Source of the DNA: Clostridia bacterium
GTDB taxonomy: Bacteria > Bacillota > Clostridia > Oscillospirales > CAG-272
Direction: 5' to 3'
Assembly: GCA_017453205.1 (NCBI GenBank)
Contig: JAFTKO010000028.1
Span: 1 to 33,427, forward strand
DNA length: 33,427 nt
Under the pieces are notes generated by a model, which saw only the letters and a program-made list of their open reading frames with translations, did no database searches and was not told where the DNA came from. This document shows, one piece after another, positions 1-8,565 of this stretch. The stretch's first letter is position 1. Each line of letters starts with the position of its first letter. The translations under genes were made by a program, and so were the position numbers.

Positions 1-111
1 ATCTGCGCGATACTGATTATATATGATTTTCCTCCTGTACTTCGGTACAAACACTATGTGGTACTTACAAACCCATTTAGTATGGGATAAACTATTTGTT
101 TGGTTTGCCAT
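1..111 (-). CDS. tnpA: IS200/IS605-family transposase TnpA, N-terminal part (runs off window)
   Basis: The first 37 codons of a single-strand (Y1, HUH-type) transposase read on the minus strand from ATG at 111. The start MANQTNSLSHTKW and the following KYHIVFVPKYRRK segment are the characteristic N-terminus of IS200/IS605 TnpA. This strand of the TnpA fold precedes the HUH motif, which lies outside the window. A GGAG ribosome site sits about 6 bases upstream. The gene continues past base 1, so completeness, activity and any accompanying tnpB cannot be judged. Upstream of the start is the hairpin-bearing element end. Family assignment is strong from the N-terminal signature alone. Confidence 0.88.
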   Translation of the reverse strand, partial: MANQTNSLSHTKWVCKYHIVFVPKYRRKIIYNQYRAD

Positions 112-262
112 TCTTTCTCCTTTCGTGTTACAATAGACTTGGGCATCTTATTGTACCACATTAGGAGATTTTTTGGTATAACCTTTTGTTCCCCACCCGC
201 ATAGCGGGTGGTTGTCTGTTTCGCGCGACGCGCTCAACCGCCTAAAGGCATTAATATAAAAG
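112..262 (-). mobile_element. IS200/IS605-type element end with subterminal hairpin
   Basis: This is the non-coding stretch upstream of tnpA. It contains a perfect hairpin, CCACCCGC (193-200) / GCGGGTGG (204-211) with a 3-base loop, followed by a GC-rich CGCGCGACGCGC patch. IS200/IS605 elements carry such imperfect palindromes near each end, which TnpA recognises as single-strand hairpins. The exact outer boundary cannot be fixed from one copy; it probably lies between about 214 and 262. Confidence 0.6.
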
Positions 263-291
263 CCACCTTGCCGCTCCATGAGACAAGGTGG
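263..291 (-). terminator. Hairpin terminator of the minus-strand housekeeping run
   Basis: The 8-base-pair stem CCACCTTG (263-270) / CAAGGTGG (284-291) is followed, on the minus strand, by CTTTTATATT. It lies 20 bases after the stop of the YlmC/YmxH gene, which is where an intrinsic terminator is expected. Confidence 0.6.
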
Positions 292-310
292 TATTTTCTA
301 TATTAAAAAA

Positions 311-607
311 TTAAAAACGAAAATGCTTATTTTTTCGATGATGTTGGCAAACACAACAGGACAATTCATGTTGTGTCAGTTTCACAAGGATGGTGTCCTC
401 GCCGATGCACTCGATTTTGTGCCACGGGATAATCAAATCATCCTCTTTGCAAAAGCCGAAGATTCCACAACTGCCGTTGATAATCAAGGATAGGATTTTT
501 GCATCCTCACAATCAAACTCAAAATCGTTTGCGTAGCCCAGCCTGGAGCCGTCACAAAGGTTTACGATCTCCAACTGCCGCAAATCGGCGGTACTGAAAC
601 GTTTCAT
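311..607 (-). CDS. YlmC/YmxH family PRC-barrel sporulation-type protein
   Basis: A 98-residue PRC-barrel-like protein. The segment EIVNLCDGSRLGYANDFEFD, then the GxxGFxxxxDDLIIPWHKIECIGEDTILV pattern near residues 50-75, is the signature of the small YlmC/YmxH family of spore-forming Firmicutes. The family's biochemical role is not established; members are expressed during sporulation. The start at 607 has a GGAG site about 9 bases upstream. The C-terminus carries a Cys/His-rich tail (CCVCQHHRKNKH) beyond the usual family end, perhaps metal-binding; this is inference. It is the last gene of the minus-strand run, 61 bases after the P-type-ATPase-like gene and directly before a hairpin terminator. 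Confidence 0.85.
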   Translation of the reverse strand: MKRFSTADLRQLEIVNLCDGSRLGYANDFEFDCEDAKILSLIINGSCGIFGFCKEDDLIIPWHKIECIGEDTILVKLTQHELSCCVCQHHRKNKHFRF

Positions 608-668
608 ACGTAGTAGCTCCTTTCAGCGGATACTTCCCGACATTTGTAGTATATGCACAAATTACGTT

Positions 669-3386
669 TTACTTGGCTGTCCGATGAAAAAAGTTTGAAA
701 AAAGAATGTAAAAGAAGATATAAAGCAAGGGCGGCAAGATCAATGACAAGAGAGAGACAAGATTCCAAGACCCCAAGCCGAATATTTTTTCAAAAGCGGC
801 AAACGGCACCGAGAAAGAGATCATTAAAATTACAGGCACCAAAATAACCGCGGAAACAGAAAGAAAAGAGCGCCAAGGAATTTGCAAATTGGAAGAAAAT
901 AATGTCAAAGGCAAAGCTGTCAATTGCAGAACCAACATGGAACAAAAAAGATAAGAAACACACACCGCTGCTGAAAAAACACCGCACCAAACAAGGATAA
1001 AAGCATAGAGGACCGTGACAAGCGATGTAACGGAAGTACTGCAAATACACCGATACTCTTTAAAAATTCTGCCCGCATGTGTTGGAGAAAATGCATGCGG
1101 CTTTCGCAATCGGTTTTGCGGAATAAAAACCGAAAGCAACCATAAGACGCAGATCGTTTCACAAATAACCCCGCCAAACAGCAATTGTGCACCGCTCATT
1201 AAACCGAAGCCAAAACAGACCGAAAGAATGGTGGGTATCAGATGCAAAAGCTGTGAGGCAATTAAAAACCTTAATATCAGTGAATAACGGTAATCCGAAG
1301 CACGGCAATCGGAAATGATCCTCAACAATGAGTAGAGACCGCCCTCCAATTTTGTTGCACGATGAATCACCACATCGGCATAACACCGAACCGCTGACGG
1401 AGAGGCTTCCTTCAAAGCCGAAGCGTGTTCCCTTTCCGCTCCCCAAATGTCCTTCTCTCTATGATACAGCACCAGATCACAGGTGACAGCAAGAGACGCG
1501 GAATACATGAGAGAAAGGTCCTCTGCATGTGTACCCAAAACAGCCACGCGTCGTTTTTGCAATTTTAAATCTTTTAACAATCTTTTGATCTCTTGATGAG
1601 AAAAGCCGATAAAAACGCGGTGCTTTTCGATAAAAGTACAAAGATCACCTTTCGTGCCTCTTACCTGTTCGGCTGTGATACCTTTATGATCATATCCTGT
1701 GGACAAAGCGTAATAACGCTCTTCCTTTGAGTCATCGGGCAAGAAAAAGGAAACACGGACTCCGCTTTGTTTCAATTCTTCCAATATTGACGGAAGAGTG
1801 GTTTGTGTTTGCTCACGCAAAGCTACCACGCCAAGCAAAATTGTTTTATTTTCTATCCGTTTTAGGATGATATGGAGACGACATCCCTCCTCTTGTGCTG
1901 AAGCGATGAAGTCCCGCAATCTTTTTCGCACAAGATCATTCAAAGGATTTTCTTTTCCGCAATCCTCAAAATGAGAACAGTGATCCAGCCATGCGAGACG
2001 TTCGGAGAACAAAAGAAAAAAATCGGCATCCTTGGTTTTTATGTCCAATAGGTCTTCCCTGCTCTCTTCCCTGTACAGATGCTGTACCGATAACAACCGC
2101 ACCCGTAAAGCTTCTGCATCATAATCACACACACGCAACAGCTCATGATGAAATGTGGAAAAATCTGTCTGTCGGTCAGCGGTACTCAATGTATACGGTG
2201 CACAGGGTTTGGCTTGCTCGAGTAACAAAAAAGCTTCGCACAGCGCCTGCAAAGAAGGGTTGGCTCTGTCATCTCTAACCTGTTGTTCTCCTGTACCCGT
2301 AGCGCAACGAAACAGATGCATTTTACCGTCCGAGATACCGCAATGCCCGATCACAAAGATATCGGTCAGTGAGGAAAGACGTTCAACAGCGCGTGTTGAT
2401 TTTAAAACCACACGTTTTTCGGGTTGTGTTTCACGAAAATGTTTGTCTTTCAAACGTATAATCGGAATTTGAAACCGGAACGACAGCAAGGCTTGCGAAC
2501 CGATTGTAATCAAAGCGCTCAGAGAAAGAAAAATACTTAATATACTAACATCCTCGGGAGCAGTCAGCATTCCGACAACCGTTAACGGCAACAGTAATAC
2601 AAAAAGTATGAATGAATAAAAACGGATAAAAGGGCGCACACAAGAAACACCCTCACAGCGTTTTACGGCGGGAACCTCTAATGTAAACTCTTTCATGGCA
2701 CCGATATAGGTTTGCTCCCCGACCGCCGTCACAAGCGCGCGCGCTTCCCCGTCCAAAACCTCGGAACAACCGAAGAGCATGTTTTCCAAATTAGGTGCAT
2801 GCGTTTGGTTTCCATAAGGATAGATCGTTTCAGCTTTTTTGACAGTAACTGTCCAAATCGGCTTTCCTTTTTCATCCGGGCTCGGAGTTCGTATTGCAAA
2901 GTTATTTGCAAAGAGTAACCGGCAATCGCACGGAACGATATCACCTTTTTTTAATAAAATGATATCTCCTTTCACCAAATTGCTTGCCGACGTTAGGTAT
3001 TCCTTACCGTCGCGAACAACACAAACCGTGGGAACGCGGTATTTGGCAATATCCGTGACAAATCGCTTTTCCATCAGTAATAACCGTATAGCAAAGCAAA
3101 TTCCCAAAGCAAAACAAACCAATGTGGAAATTCCCGTGATCATCTCGGAAAAACAAATTGACAAAATACAAGCGAAAAGAAGCAATAGCAGAGCGGGATC
3201 GGTGAATAAGGACTTGAGAATTTTACTGTTCTCTTTTTGAGAAGCTACAAAAAGTGTGTTTTCTCCAAACTTCCGATAACGAGAACGAGCCTCCTTGCGG
3301 GATAAACCGCAGGAGGCATTGGTATGCAATTTTTTGACCGCATCATCAGATGACATCTGATGCCATTTTACGTTCTCTTTTTCCAT
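669..3386 (-). CDS. P-type cation ATPase-like protein lacking the catalytic motifs (pseudo-ATPase)
   Basis: An intact 905-residue protein with the full P-type ATPase layout: N-terminal cation-ATPase region (residues 8-45), two membrane helices, actuator domain with the KGD turns (139-149), a second helix pair (about 253-305), the region that normally holds the phosphorylation site, a nucleotide/hinge region, and about six C-terminal helices. The key residues are gone. The stretch AVERLSSLTDIFVI aligns without gaps to AVETLGSATVICSD, so the phosphorylated Asp of DKTGT is Ile346. The actuator TGES is replaced near residues 165-175. The hinge GDGxND reads GTHAED (618-623). The helix-4 PEGLP is absent. 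It therefore cannot follow the normal phosphoenzyme cycle. It starts 24 bases after the Clp ATPase gene and has only a weak ribosome site. A regulatory, scaffold or non-ATP-driven membrane role is possible; its substrate is unknown. Confidence 0.85.
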   Translation of the reverse strand: MEKENVKWHQMSSDDAVKKLHTNASCGLSRKEARSRYRKFGENTLFVASQKENSKILKSLFTDPALLLLLFACILSICFSEMITGISTLVCFALGICFAIRLLLMEKRFVTDIAKYRVPTVCVVRDGKEYLTSASNLVKGDIILLKKGDIVPCDCRLLFANNFAIRTPSPDEKGKPIWTVTVKKAETIYPYGNQTHAPNLENMLFGCSEVLDGEARALVTAVGEQTYIGAMKEFTLEVPAVKRCEGVSCVRPFIRFYSFILFVLLLPLTVVGMLTAPEDVSILSIFLSLSALITIGSQALLSFRFQIPIIRLKDKHFRETQPEKRVVLKSTRAVERLSSLTDIFVIGHCGISDGKMHLFRCATGTGEQQVRDDRANPSLQALCEAFLLLEQAKPCAPYTLSTADRQTDFSTFHHELLRVCDYDAEALRVRLLSVQHLYREESREDLLDIKTKDADFFLLFSERLAWLDHCSHFEDCGKENPLNDLVRKRLRDFIASAQEEGCRLHIILKRIENKTILLGVVALREQTQTTLPSILEELKQSGVRVSFFLPDDSKEERYYALSTGYDHKGITAEQVRGTKGDLCTFIEKHRVFIGFSHQEIKRLLKDLKLQKRRVAVLGTHAEDLSLMYSASLAVTCDLVLYHREKDIWGAEREHASALKEASPSAVRCYADVVIHRATKLEGGLYSLLRIISDCRASDYRYSLILRFLIASQLLHLIPTILSVCFGFGLMSGAQLLFGGVICETICVLWLLSVFIPQNRLRKPHAFSPTHAGRIFKEYRCICSTSVTSLVTVLYAFILVWCGVFSAAVCVSYLFCSMLVLQLTALPLTLFSSNLQIPWRSFLSVSAVILVPVILMISFSVPFAAFEKIFGLGSWNLVSLLSLILPPLLYIFFYILFSNFFHRTAK

Positions 3387-3410
3387 TTATTTTAATCTTT
3401 CTTTTCAGCT

Positions 3411-5762
3411 TTACATGCAATTGATGAGGATGTTTTCACCGTCTGCGTCGATTTTTGCAAAAGAATAGAACTTGCGATAGTCGGCAATGATCATACTTGC
3501 CAAGCGGTCCTCGACTTCTTTTTGGATATAACGGCGCATATTGCGCGCACCGTATTTACGCGAGAAAGACTGCTTTGCAATTAAGGCGGTTGCCGCATCG
3601 GTATACGACAGCTTGATATTCTTTTCGGAAAGCGCCTGTTTCAGTTCCTCTAACATAATGGATGCAATCTTTACAAAATCGGTTTCGTCAAGCTGACGGA
3701 AAGTGATGATCTCATCCACACGGTTGAGAAATTCGGGACGCAGAAAAGCCTCCAAGGCCTTTTGCGTTTTGGCGTCGGCGCCGGCAACGTCTCCCCATGT
3801 GAACCCGGCAGTCGCTGCGGAATGATCGGATCCCGCATTGGTGGTCATCACGATAACGGTGTTTTCAAAGTTGACCGTCTTGCCGCGCGCGTCGGTAATT
3901 CTGCCGTCATCCAAAATTTGAAGCATGATATTGAGCACATCGGGATGCGCTTTTTCGATCTCATCAAAAAGAACGATTGAATATGGGCGGCGGCGGATCT
4001 TTTCGGTCAATTGCCCCGCTTCATCGTAACCGACATATCCGGGAGGTGCGCCGATAATACGGGAGACCGAGTGCTTTTCCATAAATTCGGACATATCCAA
4101 ACGAATCAAGGTCTCGGGAGAGTGAAAGAGGTCGTTTGCAAGCGTTTTCACAAGCTCGGTTTTGCCCACACCCGTAGGGCCTGCAAAGATAAAGGAAACC
4201 GGCTTGCGCTTGTAGGCAATACCCGCGCGGTTGCGTTTGATCGCACGTGCTACCGCCTCTACCGCGGTGTCCTGTCCGATAATGCGCTCTTTCAAACGGC
4301 TTTCCAACTTATCGATCTGTTCAAACTCGTTTTCGGTAATATTGGTTGCGGGAATACCGGTCCAAAGCTCAATCACATTTGCAATCTCGTTTTCGGTTAA
4401 CTCAACACTTTTCGCTAAGGGTTCCAGCTCTCCGAGCTTTGCAGAAAGACGCAATTCCTCGGCGCGTACCTTGGTGATTTCCTCATAGCGCGCCTGTTCC
4501 ACGGATTCGTTACCAGCAATCTCACCTTCCAGTTCTTCTCTCTTTTCTTTCAACAGCAAAAGCTGGTCGCGCAAAGCATAGGAGTCATTGATGGATGCTG
4601 AGGAAAGCGAGAGATAGGATGCCGCCTCGTCAAGCAGATCGATGGCTTTATCCGGAAGATAACGGTCGGTGATATAGCGTTCCGAAAGGATTACGGTGCG
4701 GCGCAAAAGCTCCTCCGGGATAATGACCGAATGGAACTCCTCATAATAATGCTTGATGCCGCGCAGCATTTCCACGCTTTCATCAATCGACGGCTCATTG
4801 ACCATGACAGGTTGGAAACGGCGTTCAAGAGCGGTGTCCTTTTCGATATATTTGCGATATTCGTTGAGGGTGGTGGCACCAATGATCTGCACCTCACCGC
4901 GGGAAAGCGCGGGCTTGAGAATATTGGCGGCGTTGACACTTCCCTCTGCTTCACCCGCACCGACAATGTTGTGTACCTCGTCGATTACAAGAATGGCGTT
5001 GCCCACCTCATGCACCTCGTTGAGCAGTCCGAGAATGCGGGACTCAAACTGACCGCGAAACTGGGTTCCCGCCACCAAGGCGGTCATATCCAAAAGATAG
5101 ATCTCTTTCTTTTGGAGCTTATACGGCACATTGCCGGCGGCGATCCGCATAGCGAGCGCCTCGGCAATCGCGGTCTTACCGACACCCGGCTCACCGATGA
5201 GACAGGGATTGTTTTTTTGGCGGCGGCAAAGAATTTGGATGACACGGGAGAGCTCTTTGTCTCTGCCAACGATTTGATCAAGTTTCCCCTCACGCGCAAA
5301 CTTTGTCAAATTGCGGCTGTATGTGGTCAAAAACTTCAGTTTTTTTTCTTCCTTTGCCGCTTTTTTTGCCGCTTTGCGATCGTTTTCGGGAGGATTTTGC
5401 TTTCCGTCCTGCGATTGATTGGGCATGTTTGAAGCCTTGTTACCCGCAGAGAAGAGTCCCGCGTCGCGGAAGAGTTTGGGAAGATCGATCGCGGGAGCTC
5501 CGCCGTCCTCGCGATCGTCACAATCGGAGGGCAGATTTTCAGATGCCTGCTCCAGCATCGTGGTCAGCTCCTCCTCGGCATTTTCCATCTGTTCGGGGGA
5601 AATGCCGAACTGATTCATGACATTGCCGACGATATTGTCCACCGGCACGCCCATATCCTTGGCGCACTTGAGGCAAAGTCCTTTGGTGGCCTTTTCGCCG
5701 TTTTCTACTTTTGTAACAAAAATGACAGCCATACGTTTATGGCATTGCGAACACAAAACCAT
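3411..5762 (-). CDS. clpE: Clp/Hsp100 AAA+ ATPase with N-terminal zinc finger (ClpE-like)
   Basis: A 783-residue class I Hsp100 unfoldase that would feed unfolded proteins to ClpP. The N-terminus has a four-cysteine zinc finger (C4, C7, C30, C33) in place of the Clp-N repeats of ClpC; this is the ClpE arrangement. Next comes a charged linker (about 115-150), then AAA domain 1 (Walker A G190-T197, Walker B D261-E262), a coiled middle region (about 395-445), and AAA domain 2 (Walker A G528-T535, pore loop GYVGY 575-579, Walker B D600-E601). The ClpP-docking tripeptide position reads AGF (652-654) rather than the usual [ILV]-G-[FL]. The start at 5762 is the only in-frame ATG before the zinc finger; its ribosome site is poor and an 18-base palindrome lies just upstream. 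No CtsR or CIRCE operator was seen. The family is certain; the choice of ClpE over ClpC rests on the zinc finger. Confidence 0.88.
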   Translation of the reverse strand: MVLCSQCHKRMAVIFVTKVENGEKATKGLCLKCAKDMGVPVDNIVGNVMNQFGISPEQMENAEEELTTMLEQASENLPSDCDDREDGGAPAIDLPKLFRDAGLFSAGNKASNMPNQSQDGKQNPPENDRKAAKKAAKEEKKLKFLTTYSRNLTKFAREGKLDQIVGRDKELSRVIQILCRRQKNNPCLIGEPGVGKTAIAEALAMRIAAGNVPYKLQKKEIYLLDMTALVAGTQFRGQFESRILGLLNEVHEVGNAILVIDEVHNIVGAGEAEGSVNAANILKPALSRGEVQIIGATTLNEYRKYIEKDTALERRFQPVMVNEPSIDESVEMLRGIKHYYEEFHSVIIPEELLRRTVILSERYITDRYLPDKAIDLLDEAASYLSLSSASINDSYALRDQLLLLKEKREELEGEIAGNESVEQARYEEITKVRAEELRLSAKLGELEPLAKSVELTENEIANVIELWTGIPATNITENEFEQIDKLESRLKERIIGQDTAVEAVARAIKRNRAGIAYKRKPVSFIFAGPTGVGKTELVKTLANDLFHSPETLIRLDMSEFMEKHSVSRIIGAPPGYVGYDEAGQLTEKIRRRPYSIVLFDEIEKAHPDVLNIMLQILDDGRITDARGKTVNFENTVIVMTTNAGSDHSAATAGFTWGDVAGADAKTQKALEAFLRPEFLNRVDEIITFRQLDETDFVKIASIMLEELKQALSEKNIKLSYTDAATALIAKQSFSRKYGARNMRRYIQKEVEDRLASMIIADYRKFYSFAKIDADGENILINCM

Positions 5763-5774
5763 GAGTTTATACTT

Positions 5775-5792
5775 TATCCGAAGCTACGGATA
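5775..5792. promoter_or_regulatory. 18-base near-perfect palindrome in the leader of the Clp ATPase gene
   Basis: The palindrome TATCCGAAGCTACGGATA ends 13 bases upstream of the clpE-like start codon; only the central A/A positions break the symmetry. It could be an operator or an mRNA hairpin shielding the weak ribosome site. It does not match CtsR (tandem GGTCAAA) or CIRCE. Confidence 0.35.
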
Positions 5793-5817
5793 CATTCCTT
5801 TCCGTTTTGAGTAAAAA

Positions 5818-6513
5818 TTATTTTCCGAACCAACCGGCTCTAACATCCAAAAACTTGATCTTTTCAAGTAAGGATGACTCTCCGAAAAATTTGACAATCA
5901 CCGAATCGGCGTAAATCGCAGACTCCGCCCAAAAGAACTTGATCACGGATGCCGCAACGAACAACAGCACAATGGCGATCAAAAATCCAAGGACTGCGCC
6001 AAGTACGGTATTGAGTCTGTCCAAAATACCGATGTGATCGATCAGCTTATCCAATAAGATCGCACCGATCCAAAGAACGACAAGTGTGATCAGAAATACT
6101 CCGATATAACCAAAAATATTGGAAATGACTGTGGCAATGGGAGAAGCAATCGAATCGGTGACAGAGGTAACCAGCTGTTCTCCGGAGCCCTCCGCAGCGG
6201 TGATTCCCGCTTTGATCTCCTCGGTTTTTAAAAACGCGGGCAATTCCGTAAAAATACTTTCTGCATTAAAGTTTTCGGCGGCGTTTTTGTACATGGTATG
6301 CAACTTATCGTAAACAAAATCTCTTACGGCACCGCCAATGAATTTATCACACAGAAAGGCGCCCAATTTGGTGCCAAAGAAGTATGCCGCCACCAAGGCA
6401 AGGATCGTTTTTAAAAAATGAACGACACTTTTCAAAAATCCGCGTTTCGCGCATGCAAAGATCAGCGCAATTCCTACCAGCAAAAAGATAACGTCTGCTA
6501 TCATATGTCCCAT
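5818..6513 (-). CDS. CvpA-like membrane protein
   Basis: A 231-residue membrane protein with an N-terminal helix pair (about residues 5-47) and a C-terminal helix pair (about 130-185). The start DVIFLLVGIALIFACAKRGFLKSV fits the CvpA (colicin V production) family, as does the RLNTVLGAVLGFLIA segment near 165-180. A soluble loop of about 70 residues separates the helix pairs. CvpA proteins are linked to envelope stress and secretion phenotypes, but the mechanism is unknown. The start at 6513 is supported by a GGAG site about 8 bases upstream; a second ATG three codons later is less well spaced. It follows the DUF5711 gene by 38 bases, a pairing that suggests co-transcription. Confidence 0.8.
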   Translation of the reverse strand: MGHMIADVIFLLVGIALIFACAKRGFLKSVVHFLKTILALVAAYFFGTKLGAFLCDKFIGGAVRDFVYDKLHTMYKNAAENFNAESIFTELPAFLKTEEIKAGITAAEGSGEQLVTSVTDSIASPIATVISNIFGYIGVFLITLVVLWIGAILLDKLIDHIGILDRLNTVLGAVLGFLIAIVLLFVAASVIKFFWAESAIYADSVIVKFFGESSLLEKIKFLDVRAGWFGK

Positions 6514-6551
6514 GTTTCCAATCTCCTTTTATTGTTTATTTATTTTTATTT

Positions 6552-7772
6552 TTAATTTTCAATATGAATGTACTCTGCCTTTTGCGGTGAGCACAGTAAC
6601 ACCTCATTTTCGTCGATCGCCAAAATATGACGGTTCTCAGTCGTACAAAAGATGCTGGTAAGACTCCCGTTTTGTATATTCAAACGAGTGATGCCGTTTT
6701 GTGTCAGCAAAAACAAACTATCCTTAAAACGGCTGAGCTCTTCTATCGGTTCGGCGGTACTTTCATTATACAACATTTTTCCGCTTTTGTCAAACACTAT
6801 TATATGAATTTTTTCTGAAATTACAGATGAGCGCAAACAAACCGTTGCACCCTCCTCCCCAAGATCGGCAGTTGCAAGAATTTTACCGTCAAACGCATAA
6901 GTGTTTTGGAGCTCTCCTGTCTTGCTCACAAAACAAATTCGATCGTTGCAAAGCACGCTGATCCCGCCCGATGAGGTAAATTCGCAGGAAAGTGCCGCCG
7001 TATCTCCGATGGGAACCGTAATTCCCGACGCATCGGTACGAGGCTCTTGAAGTGTCAGTTCTGTATAAAACAAACCGTCTTTTACCGAGGAAGTCAAAAG
7101 CGCGAGCCGGGTTCCCTTTTCGTTGATAGCAATATCCATCACATACCCATTTTTATTATAGCGGTTCAAAAGTGAAAAATGACTGCTGTAAAGCGAAACC
7201 ACTGAGGTATATTCTTCCGACCGCGAGATCAGCGCGTACATGCCTTGCTCGGAAATGGTTGCGCCATAAAGCGGGAAATCGCTTTTCCCTGCGTAAATCT
7301 GCGTGTAGGAGTTATAAAGCGAATACTGTGTCCCGCCCAACTCGTATACCAATAAATATTTTCCCGAGCCGAGCGCCACGGGATTTTGATAGTTGATTGT
7401 TTGGCTGATCGTTTGGCGTCCCGTGGCTGTAAAAACAGTTACGGAATTGTTCCCCGCAACCGCGAGTCCTTTGCGGTAAAGCGTAAAGCTTTGTTCGTTC
7501 GCAGTCGGATAGGTGACCGCGTCGGAGCCAATGACATCAACGGTCTCCGCCGAGGCACCGAGATCCTTGAAGAAATAATAAAAATTTTGATAAGTGATCA
7601 AATTGGTATTGCGAAAGAAAGAAAGAACAACAAACGCAAATAAAGAAAGATACAAAACAACTTGAAATATTCCCAATCGTGCCGAGATATTTTCATAATA
7701 TTCATTTTGCGGTTGATCGAGAACGATCTCCTTGTTTTCTTTTCGAGTACCGAAACGTATCTTTTTTTTCAA
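6552..7772 (-). CDS. DUF5711-family single-pass membrane protein with beta-propeller-like ectodomain
   Basis: A 406-residue protein with a basic cytoplasmic N-terminus, one membrane helix (about residues 34-53), then a long beta-rich extracytoplasmic domain. The domain is made of repeated short blocks typical of a propeller (patterns such as YLLVYELGGTQYSLYN and ILATADLGEEGATVCL). The layout and the neighbouring CvpA gene match the DUF5711 family of Clostridia, whose function is unknown. The start is TTG at 7772, chosen because GGAGG lies 7 bases upstream and no ATG fits. It sits 32 bases downstream of truA in the same run. It may sense or bind a cell-wall component, but this is inference only. 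Confidence 0.75.
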   Translation of the reverse strand: MKKKIRFGTRKENKEIVLDQPQNEYYENISARLGIFQVVLYLSLFAFVVLSFFRNTNLITYQNFYYFFKDLGASAETVDVIGSDAVTYPTANEQSFTLYRKGLAVAGNNSVTVFTATGRQTISQTINYQNPVALGSGKYLLVYELGGTQYSLYNSYTQIYAGKSDFPLYGATISEQGMYALISRSEEYTSVVSLYSSHFSLLNRYNKNGYVMDIAINEKGTRLALLTSSVKDGLFYTELTLQEPRTDASGITVPIGDTAALSCEFTSSGGISVLCNDRICFVSKTGELQNTYAFDGKILATADLGEEGATVCLRSSVISEKIHIIVFDKSGKMLYNESTAEPIEELSRFKDSLFLLTQNGITRLNIQNGSLTSIFCTTENRHILAIDENEVLLCSPQKAEYIHIEN

Positions 7773-7804
7773 AAGGGTGCCTCCTTTCCGATCGGCATTT
7801 CAAA

Positions 7805-8563
7805 TCAGTAGATCACGCGGTTGAGATACAACCCGCACGCGGGCATGGTAGAACCCGCAAGCGTGCGATCGCGGCTTTCTGTGATCTTGTCAATGTCGTC
7901 GGCACGCAATTTTCCTTGCCCGACCGCCAAGAGGGTGCCTGCGAGGATTCTCACCATGTTGTAAAGGAAACCATTGGCGGAAATGCGAAAAATGATCACA
8001 TCTCCCTCACGTCGGACATCACAGCGTGTCACGGTACGTACCGTACTTTTTACGGATGAGCCCTGTGCCATGTAAGCCGCAAAATCGTGTGTTCCGCAAA
8101 GCTTGGCAGAGGCACGGTTCATCTCCTGTAAAGCATCATCGGAGATCGGCTTTGGAATATGTGCCGACCGATTTTCTTCAAACGGACTTCTGACCGTGCG
8201 ATTATAAAAACGGTAAATATATTCTTTTTCTTTGACATCGTATCTGGCATGAAAGCCATCCTCCACCCAATCCGCGGCAAATACACAAATATCCTGCGGC
8301 AAATATGCCGACATGGCAAGTGGGAGCCTTTCTGCGGGAATCGCAGTCGGCAAATTTGACTGCCCCTTTTTGGCAACCGTAGCACAGAACGCATTGGCAT
8401 GAACTCCGCTGTCTGTGCGACTGCAACCGACAATATCACAGTCAAAGCCAAATACCGCACGTGCCGCTTCATTTAATTTTTGCTGAATACTGACACCGTT
8501 TGGTTGGACTTGATAACCACAATAATCGGTGCCGAGATAACTGATTTTGATAAGCGCTTTCAT
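7805..8563 (-). CDS. truA: tRNA pseudouridine(38-40) synthase TruA
   Basis: A 252-residue enzyme that isomerises uridines 38-40 in the anticodon arm of tRNAs. The catalytic aspartate is D51, in the family motif GCSRTDSGVHA (47-57). The N-terminus MKALIKISYLGTDYCGYQ and the later FLYNMVRILAGTL segment are typical. The reading frame is open for 51 more codons upstream, but that extension lies inside ecfT in another frame and has no family similarity, so ATG at 8563 is the start. It begins 2 bases after the ecfT stop, which suggests translational coupling. The ecfA1-ecfA2-ecfT-truA order is common in Firmicutes. Confidence 0.95.
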   Translation of the reverse strand: MKALIKISYLGTDYCGYQVQPNGVSIQQKLNEAARAVFGFDCDIVGCSRTDSGVHANAFCATVAKKGQSNLPTAIPAERLPLAMSAYLPQDICVFAADWVEDGFHARYDVKEKEYIYRFYNRTVRSPFEENRSAHIPKPISDDALQEMNRASAKLCGTHDFAAYMAQGSSVKSTVRTVTRCDVRREGDVIIFRISANGFLYNMVRILAGTLLAVGQGKLRADDIDKITESRDRTLAGSTMPACGLYLNRVIY

Positions 8564-8565
8564 GA

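Noticed and set aside
669-3386. Annotation as a working calcium- or magnesium-type P-type ATPase
   Set aside because: The phosphorylation Asp and the TGES and GDGxND motifs are all missing.
4731-5432. 233-codon plus-strand open frame
   Set aside because: Antisense to the clpE-like gene, no ribosome site, and low-complexity residues typical of a shadow frame.
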